From Vibrio hepatarius (GTDB taxonomy: Bacteria; Pseudomonadota; Gammaproteobacteria; Enterobacterales; Vibrionaceae), in the NCBI RefSeq assembly GCF_011806575.1, contig NZ_JAATOO010000014.1:1-64000 (forward strand): 64,000 nucleotides of DNA. Reading direction: 5' to 3'. The notes below the pieces were generated by a model. The model was not told where the DNA came from, ran no database searches, and was given only the letters and a program-made list of their open reading frames with translations. Shown here one piece after another: positions 58,882 to 64,000 of this stretch. Position 1 is the stretch's first letter, and the number at the start of each line of letters is the position of its first letter. Both the position numbers and the translations under genes were made by a program.

Positions 58882-59075
58882 TACTCAACACCACTTAAAT
58901 TAACTGGAGGCAAATTCTAACAGAAAGCCCTGCGAGGGGACAGATCCGAGATCGGACTCACACTTCGAAAACGCCGAACTTTTGCCCACTTACTCACTCA
59001 ATATTCGCTTTTATCACTATCGAATGCTTATATGTGGCATAGTCGACAAAATTCAAGTCAAAGCGGAAATAAAAC

Positions 59076-59345
59076 ATGAGTGAAGAGAATCAAATCTTTG
59101 AAGAAGCACAGCTTATCGAGGTGGTGGAAAATCAGTTAGAAGATGGCAACCCGATTAAAGTCAAAGAGACATTAATGCGTTTGATGATGACAGGTACCAG
59201 TCGGGAAGACGCGGTTGCGATGATGGCGTGTGCGGTTGCAATTGAGATCTTTGACGTAATGAAAAACGAAGGTGAATTTAACCTCAAACGTTATTCAGAG
59301 AACCTAGATCAACTACCAGATTTGAGCTTTATGGAGGGCGAATAA
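59076..59345 (+). CDS. Small acidic cytoplasmic protein, conserved Vibrio-type
   Basis: This gene encodes 89 residues, strongly acidic (many Glu/Asp), all helical in appearance, with a central DAVAMMACAVAIEIFDVMKN segment and a conserved-looking ending (LDQLPDLSFMEGE). It has no signal peptide. I know no characterised homologue; proteins of this type occur in vibrios as hypotheticals. The ATG is preceded by AAGCGGAAATAAA, a weak site. Confidence 0.55.
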   Translation: MSEENQIFEEAQLIEVVENQLEDGNPIKVKETLMRLMMTGTSREDAVAMMACAVAIEIFDVMKNEGEFNLKRYSENLDQLPDLSFMEGE

Positions 59346-59485
59346 GCCCTCTTATTTCTACGTATGCCATCAGCTAAGGACTTTCTTATGGGTGGCAAAC
59401 GTTTGCTATAATTCGAGATGTTGCCGCACTGTGAAGTGCGAGGTAGAATCCGGCATCCTTTCAGCCCTTATTCAGAATCATTGTT

Positions 59486-60790
59486 ATGAAATTTCCTGGT
59501 CAACGTAAATCGAAGCACTACTTTCCAGTGCACGCCCGTGACCCGCTAGTTAGCCAGTCACAAGAAAGCAAGAGAATGTCTCGAACGCATATTATCGGTA
59601 TTGACCAGACGTTGGTAGATATTGAAGCGAAAGTCAGTTCGGAACTAATCGAGAAATACAAACTGAGTAAGGGACACTCGTTGGTTATTGATGACGATAC
59701 TGCAGAAGCACTTTATACCGAGCTTAAACAGTTTGACCTCATTACCAATGAATACGCTGGTGGCACGATTGGCAATACGCTGCACAACTATTCTGTGCTC
59801 GCCGATGACCGTTCAACATTGCTGGGCGTAATGAGTCAGGACATTAAAATCGGCAGTTATGGTTATCGTTATCTATGTAATACCTCTAGCCGAATGGACC
59901 TGAACTATCTTCAAGGTGTGAAAGGCGCAATTGGACGCTGTTTCGCTCTTATTACGGAAGACGGTGAACGAACGTTTGCAATTAGCGAAGGTCAGATGAA
60001 CCAACTGCTTCCAGAAAGTATTCCTGAGAAGATTTTTAAAAATGCCTCTGCATTGGTTCTCACTGCTTATTTAGTACGTTGTAAAGAAGGCGATCCAATG
60101 CCGGAAGCAACAATGCGAGCAATTGAATATGCTAAGAAATATGATGTGCCAGTTGTATTAACGCTTGGGACTAAATTCGTTATTCAAGACGACCCTGAAT
60201 ATTGGCAAGAGTTTTTACGTGAGCATGTTTCAGTTGTCGCAATGAATGAAGATGAAGCCGAAGCATTAACGGGTGAAACCGATCCCTTGGCGGCTTCAGA
60301 TAAAGCATTAGACTGGGTTGATCTTGTATTATGTACCGCTGGTCCTGTAGGACTATTTATGGCGGGATATACAGAAGACGCAGCAAAACGAGAAACTTCT
60401 TTGCCATTGCTTCCTGGCTGTATTGCTGAGTTTAACCGTTACGAATTTAGCCGCCCGGCATTTAAAGCGGGTTGTGAGCAACCAATTAAAGTTTATTCTC
60501 ACATCTCACCATATATGGGTGGTCCAGAGAAGATTAAGAATACTAATGGTGCTGGAGATGCCGCGCTATCTGCGTTATTACACGATATGGCTGCGAATAA
60601 ATACCATAAAGAAAACGTGCCTAATTCGAGTAAACATGCTCATTCATTCTTAACCTATTCTTCGTTCTCTCAAGTTTGTAAATATTCAAATCGAGCAAGT
60701 TACGAAGTACTCGTACAGCATTCTCCACGTTTGTCACGTGGTTTACCAGAACGTGAAGATAGCTTAGAAGAAGCGTACTGGGAACGATAA
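59486..60790 (+). CDS. gsk: Inosine-guanosine kinase
   Basis: The ATG at 59486 (MKFPGQRKSKHYFPVHARDP) matches the E. coli Gsk N terminus, so this start is favoured; 434 residues. PfkB-family features are GGTIGNTLHNYSVLADDRS, the AdoK-like NTNGAGDAALSALLHD (catalytic Asp), and FSRPAF near the lid. It phosphorylates guanosine and inosine in purine salvage. It ends in a good terminator. Confidence 0.95.
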   Translation: MKFPGQRKSKHYFPVHARDPLVSQSQESKRMSRTHIIGIDQTLVDIEAKVSSELIEKYKLSKGHSLVIDDDTAEALYTELKQFDLITNEYAGGTIGNTLHNYSVLADDRSTLLGVMSQDIKIGSYGYRYLCNTSSRMDLNYLQGVKGAIGRCFALITEDGERTFAISEGQMNQLLPESIPEKIFKNASALVLTAYLVRCKEGDPMPEATMRAIEYAKKYDVPVVLTLGTKFVIQDDPEYWQEFLREHVSVVAMNEDEAEALTGETDPLAASDKALDWVDLVLCTAGPVGLFMAGYTEDAAKRETSLPLLPGCIAEFNRYEFSRPAFKAGCEQPIKVYSHISPYMGGPEKIKNTNGAGDAALSALLHDMAANKYHKENVPNSSKHAHSFLTYSSFSQVCKYSNRASYEVLVQHSPRLSRGLPEREDSLEEAYWER

Positions 60791-60795
60791 TAAAT

Positions 60796-60829
60796 AAAAA
60801 GGCCTTGCATTAGCGGGGCCTTTTTACAA
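60796..60829 (+). terminator. Terminator of gsk
   Basis: The stem AAAAAGGCC / GGCCTTTTT with a longer loop (TTGCATTAGCGG) ends in T5. Confidence 0.8.
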
Positions 60830-60848
60830 CTAGTACTTTCGTGCTATA

Positions 60849-60880
60849 AAAAAGCGCCCAGTTGGGCGCTTTTTTTATAT
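60849..60880 (-). terminator. Terminator of the H-NS gene
   Basis: The palindrome AAAAAAGCGCCC / GGGCGCTTTTTTT with tetraloop AGTT is bidirectional but placed for the minus-strand gene. Confidence 0.85.
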
Positions 60881-60888
60881 TGTTTCGC

Positions 60889-61302
60889 TTAGATTAGGAA
60901 ATCGTCTAGAGATTTACCCGCATCTAATTGCTCTTGGATTGCTGAAGGCGTACGTCCTTGACCAGTCCAAGTTTTCTCGTCGCCGTTTGCGTCCACATAT
61001 TTGTATTTTGCAGGGCGAGGAGCACGTTTCGATTTAGATTTTGTTTTCGCTTTACCGTCACCAGCAAGAGCAGAAATAAGCGCATCAACATCGATGCCAT
61101 CTTTAGCAATTTGATCAGCAATAGCAGCAAGCTTAGCTTCTTGCTCAGCACGAGCAGCGCGTTCTTCTTCTTCCGCTTCTTTGCGCTCAGCAACTACCGT
61201 GTTTAATTTATCTAGTGCTTCTTCTAATTGTTCCAGAGTTAGCTCACGTGCGAAAGCGCGTAGGCTACGAATATTTAATAGTGTTTTAGTTAGTTCCGAC
61301 AT
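60889..61302 (-). CDS. hns: H-NS family nucleoid protein (VicH type)
   Basis: This gene encodes 137 residues. It has the N-terminal dimerisation coiled coil (LTLEQLEEALDKLNTVVAER), a charged linker rich in Lys and Ala, and the C-terminal DNA-binding domain with the AT-hook-like core TWTGQGRTPSAIQ. It is a xenogeneic silencer of AT-rich DNA. It is probably relevant to the AT-rich defence island in this window, although that is inference. Confidence 0.96.
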   Translation of the reverse strand: MSELTKTLLNIRSLRAFARELTLEQLEEALDKLNTVVAERKEAEEEERAARAEQEAKLAAIADQIAKDGIDVDALISALAGDGKAKTKSKSKRAPRPAKYKYVDANGDEKTWTGQGRTPSAIQEQLDAGKSLDDFLI

Positions 61303-61621
61303 ATTTTGATCTCACTAAATAAGGAGTAGCTAATAGATAAGATGATAATCCCGAATTTTATATATTACAATCCATTGTAAGTAAAATTAGTTAAATTCCG
61401 TTCTATATAATTCGTTAATGTCTAAAAACTAGATATTTCTTCAATAAAAGTAGTGACCAAAAGATATTAATCACACAAAAAATATAAGGCAAGTCCATAA
61501 ATTAAGTGTTGTTACTGAGTGCTGTGTTTCATATCTTGGAATGATTTGTTCAATTTATCTTACATTTGATTTATTCAATGTTAATCATATTGAACACTTC
61601 CCGTAGTTATAAAATTTGAAG

Positions 61622-61732
61622 ATGACGACAAATAATCTTTTTCGATCACTCTTTAATATTAGGGATAGGATACTGGATGAGTATGCGAGAGAGGTGAAAA
61701 CTTACTCGGCTAAAAAACGCTCCATTTTTTAA
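61622..61732 (+). CDS. Possible 36-residue small protein
   Basis: ATG to TAA encodes MTTNNLFRSLFNIRDR followed by a cationic tail (KTYSAKKRSIF). The ribosome-binding site is weak (TTTGAAG). I know no family, and the surrounding DNA is AT-rich, where chance frames of this size occur. Low confidence. Confidence 0.22.
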   Translation: MTTNNLFRSLFNIRDRILDEYAREVKTYSAKKRSIF

Positions 61733-61814
61733 CATTATTTTGGGATGAAATGTTGAAATGGCTATAGGGATAAGTACAATGAACGCCACCTAATGCGAGA
61801 TGTTGGTTAAATCA

Positions 61815-61843
61815 TTGTAAATTTAATGTTTTAGTGGTTTAAA
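61815..61843 (+). promoter_or_regulatory. Promoter of the lysine-riboswitch transcript
   Basis: -35 TTGTAA (61815-61820), 17-bp spacer and -10 TTTAAA (61838-61843). The predicted start near 61850 coincides with the first base of the aptamer, which supports the assignment. Confidence 0.55.
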
Positions 61844-61850
61844 ATTTCAA

Positions 61851-62037
61851 CAATCGCGGTAGAGGAGCGGAATAAATAAGTACTACTTGTTGGGGTGATG
61901 CCAATGAGCAAGTAAGAAAGGTTATTTCGCCGAAGTAAGTGTCTATATCAAAAGCGCTTGCTGGGGTTACGCTCGAATAGGGCTAACACTGCCATAGTCT
62001 ATAATTTGTAAAACTATGGAGCGCTACTGTAGGGTTG
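61851..62037 (+). ncRNA. Lysine riboswitch (L box)
   Basis: Conserved L-box elements occur in order: GGTAGAGGAGCG, AGTACTACTTGTTGGGG, TTTCGCCGAAG, GCTTGCTGGGGTT, TAGGGCTAACACTGCC, the P5-type AGTCTATAATTTGTAAAACT, and TATGGAGCGCTACTG at the end. P1 closes with CAATC/GGTTG and GGTAG/CTACT. It binds lysine and switches the downstream gene off when lysine is abundant. The expression platform (62038-62149) has a GTGGAA/TTCCAC hairpin but no clear U-tract, so translational control is more likely than termination. Confidence 0.9.
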
Positions 62038-62149
62038 GGTGAAGTGTTCGCTTCCCTTTCGCTTAGTTCAACACAATTGTGTGGAATAGACTTTCCACCA
62101 ATGAGTCTGCAGTAGATCTCTAACCATTTATTACTGGTTTTTGAAGATC

Positions 62150-63751
62150 ATGAATTTAATTGATTTTGCATCATCTCCTTTGTCACTTTTGCCTCCCCTG
62201 GTGGCATTAAGTCTGGCGATCATTACACGTCGTGTCCTTGTTTCTTTAGGTGTTGGTATTGTTCTCGGTGCCATCCTACTCAATGACTATTCTGTTGGTA
62301 ATACTCTGAGCTACGTTGGCTCGACAGTATCAAGTGTCATCGTCGAAGATGGCGGTCTTAATACTTGGAACATGAGTATTGTCGGCTTCCTATTGCTGCT
62401 CGGTATGATGACAGCGCTATTGACGTTGTCAGGCGGTACTCGCGCTTTTGCAGAGTGGGCGCAGTCACGTGTGAAGAGTAAGCGCGGCTCAAAACTTTTG
62501 GCGGCTTTTTTAGGCGTATTCATTTTTGTCGACGACTACTTTAACAGTCTGGCAGTTGGCGCGATCTCACGCCCAGTGACTGACCGTTTCTACGTATCAC
62601 GTGCAAAGCTAGCGTACATTCTAGACTCAACCGCAGCTCCTATGTGTGTGCTAATGCCAGCGTCAAGCTGGGGGGCGTACATTATTACCATCATCGGTGG
62701 TATCTTAATGTCGCACGGTATTGAAGAGTACTCAGCGCTAGGTGCGTATGTTCGTCTTATTCCGATGAACTACTATGCGGTATTCGCTTTGTTAATGGTA
62801 TTTGCGGTTGCATGGTTTGGTTTAGATATCGGTAAGATGCGTGAGCATGAAATTTCGGCTTCTCAAGGTCGTGGTTTTGATAACGACCAAGACACCGATA
62901 CCCAAGAAGCACACGATCTTAACGAAGAGCTAGATATTCGTGAGAGCGAGAAAGGTAAAGTTGTCGACTTAGTATTACCGATCGTAATGCTAGTGGTTGC
63001 GACGATCGCGTCTATGCTGTTTACAGGTGCTCAGGCACTGGCTGCGGATGGTAAAGAGTTTGCCTTACTTGGCGCATTCGAAAATACCGATGTTGGCACA
63101 TCACTGATTTATGGTGGTCTAGTTGGTTTGGCCGTGGCGTTAGTGACGGTACTTAAACAAGGCCTGCCAATGCTAGAGATCGCGCGTACACTGTGGATTG
63201 GCGCGAAATCTATGTTTGGCGCAATTCTGATCTTAGTCTTTGCTTGGTCAATCGGTTCAGTGATTGGTGACATGAAGACGGGATCGTACTTATCGACGCT
63301 TGCGCAAGGCAATATTGCTCCGCATTGGTTACCTGTGATTCTGTTCCTATTGTCTGGTTTGATGGCGTTTTCAACCGGTACTTCATGGGGTACGTTCGGT
63401 ATCATGTTACCAATCGCTGGCGACATGGCGGGAGCGACAGATATTGCTCTAATGCTTCCAATGTTGAGTGCGGTTCTGGCGGGTTCTGTATTTGGTGACC
63501 ATTGTTCACCGATCTCTGATACCACGATTCTGTCTTCAACAGGTGCGCGTTGTAACCATATCGACCACGTATCAACTCAGCTACCATACGCACTGTCTGT
63601 TGCGCTGGTATCTTGTATCGGCTTCATTGCGCTTGGCATGACCGCGTCTATCGCGTTTTCTTTCATCGCTGCTATGGTAGCGTTCATCTTGGTGTGTGTG
63701 GGTCTTTCTTGGTTGTCTAAGTCAAAGATTGCGTCTTGCCAGAACGCTTAA
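62150..63751 (+). CDS. lysW: NhaC-family transporter under a lysine riboswitch; probable lysine importer LysW
   Basis: The ATG at 62150 (a TTG lies three codons earlier) gives 533 residues. About twelve membrane helices. The Na+/H+ antiporter NhaC-type motifs IFVDDYFNSLAVGAISRPVTD and SPISDTTILSSTGARCNHIDHV are present. An acidic cytoplasmic loop (about 245-270, DNDQDTDTQEAHDLNEELD) is unusual. By sequence alone it would be called a Na+/H+ antiporter. The upstream L box and known comparative-genomics work on LysW (gamma-proteobacteria) make lysine uptake the more likely role. Confidence 0.85.
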   Translation: MNLIDFASSPLSLLPPLVALSLAIITRRVLVSLGVGIVLGAILLNDYSVGNTLSYVGSTVSSVIVEDGGLNTWNMSIVGFLLLLGMMTALLTLSGGTRAFAEWAQSRVKSKRGSKLLAAFLGVFIFVDDYFNSLAVGAISRPVTDRFYVSRAKLAYILDSTAAPMCVLMPASSWGAYIITIIGGILMSHGIEEYSALGAYVRLIPMNYYAVFALLMVFAVAWFGLDIGKMREHEISASQGRGFDNDQDTDTQEAHDLNEELDIRESEKGKVVDLVLPIVMLVVATIASMLFTGAQALAADGKEFALLGAFENTDVGTSLIYGGLVGLAVALVTVLKQGLPMLEIARTLWIGAKSMFGAILILVFAWSIGSVIGDMKTGSYLSTLAQGNIAPHWLPVILFLLSGLMAFSTGTSWGTFGIMLPIAGDMAGATDIALMLPMLSAVLAGSVFGDHCSPISDTTILSSTGARCNHIDHVSTQLPYALSVALVSCIGFIALGMTASIAFSFIAAMVAFILVCVGLSWLSKSKIASCQNA

Positions 63752-63756
63752 TTCAA

Positions 63757-63803
63757 GCGATTGAATAAAAGAAAAGCTCCGCTAAATAGCGGAGCTTTTT
63801 TAT
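63757..63803 (+). terminator. Terminator of lysW
   Basis: The stem AAAAGCTCCGCT / AGCGGAGCTTTTTT (loop AAAT), 63771-63800, is strong and bidirectional. Confidence 0.85.
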
Positions 63804-63880
63804 ACCTGTTGTACTAGGTAAGGAAAACGCGAGTTCGTGGAACTCATTGCAATCACGTAAATCCACAAAGGTCGACGGCT

Positions 63881-64000
63881 CTATATGTCGAGGTTGTACT
63901 TTTTGATGAGTTGGTAAAGGGTGGTGGTGCGCGAAATATCCAGTTGTCTCGTCGCTGCACTCATGTTGTGTTTGTTGTCTTCGATTGCTTGCAGTAGGTA
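63881..64000 (-). CDS. C-terminal end of a sigma-54-type activator (Fis-like DNA-binding domain)
   Basis: Only the last 39 residues are in the window; the gene runs on past the right edge. The visible part (YLLQAIEDNKHNMSAATRQL, then DISRTTTLYQLIKKYNLDI) is the Fis-type helix-turn-helix of NtrC-family proteins. The rest of the protein, and hence its target, is outside the window. Confidence 0.7.
   Translation of the reverse strand, partial: YLLQAIEDNKHNMSAATRQLDISRTTTLYQLIKKYNLDI

Larger units (their letters stand above)
61303..61850. other. 548-base AT-rich region upstream of the H-NS gene and the lysine riboswitch
   Basis: It contains the H-NS gene's own promoter on the minus side. A 36-codon frame at 61622-61732 is listed separately with low confidence. 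The promoter for the riboswitch lies at the right end (TTGTAA 61815-61820, N17, TTTAAA 61838-61843), seven bases before the aptamer. I see no other element. Confidence 0.45.

Noticed and set aside
58940..58970. Short palindrome TCCGA-GA-TCGGA in the mnmA upstream region.
   Set aside because: Too short and isolated; no support as an operator or a terminator.

Overview
The window reads as a piece of a gamma-proteobacterial chromosome, most likely a Vibrio. Supporting signs are a VicH-type H-NS, a FabV enoyl-ACP reductase, the mnmA-hflD-purB block, a divergent bioA / bioBFCD locus with a BirA operator, a TAXI-TRAP transporter with a DctB/DctD pair, and a lysine-riboswitch-controlled NhaC-family transporter. 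I see no rRNA, tRNA, insertion sequence or CRISPR array.

Region 1 (1-16.1 kb) is a defence island. It starts inside the SNF2 helicase gene of a class 1 DISARM system and continues through drmMI, drmA, drmB and drmC, which overlap or nearly touch. A NERD-nuclease/UvrD-type helicase gene follows ten to sixteen bases after drmC and looks like a sixth operon member. After a terminator and a short stretch that may be an island boundary comes an HNH endonuclease. Its N-terminal domain resembles the phosphorothioate-DNA-binding fold of type IV enzymes, and a 45-residue reading frame sits just upstream.

Region 2 (16.1-28.6 kb) is metabolic accessory DNA. It holds a small secreted protein, a lone 6-phospho-beta-glucosidase, a small membrane protein and a divergent DctB/DctD-like two-component pair. 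The pair lies next to a sigma-54 promoter that drives a TAXI-TRAP binding protein, a fused TRAP permease and an L-2-hydroxyglutarate oxidase. This set is probably a regulated C5-dicarboxylate uptake and oxidation unit. A DUF1496 protein and an ACC-deaminase-like PLP enzyme follow.

Region 3 (28.6-42.8 kb) covers fatty-acid metabolism and housekeeping. It contains a PsrA-type TetR regulator with fadE, then fabV, xthA, a chemoreceptor, the ribosomal oxygenase roxA with rsmS and priC, dinG, a porin and a DUF2057 protein. Upstream of psrA there is a FadR-like palindrome and an orphan minus-strand terminator, which together suggest an unannotated small RNA.

Region 4 (42.8-55.5 kb) holds the biotin locus, an unreported 55-residue gene, htpX with a structured leader, and an eight-gene membrane-lipid modification operon: NTF2-like, SDR, FAD oxidase, DUF1365, cyclopropane-fatty-acid synthase, DUF2878, chalcone-isomerase-like and DUF3833 lipoprotein. 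Three TGTACA motifs lie in front of this operon.

Region 5 (55.5-64 kb) holds purB, hflD, mnmA, a small acidic protein, gsk, the H-NS gene, a long intergenic stretch ending in a lysine riboswitch, the lysine-transporter candidate lysW, and the C-terminal tail of a sigma-54-type activator cut by the window edge.
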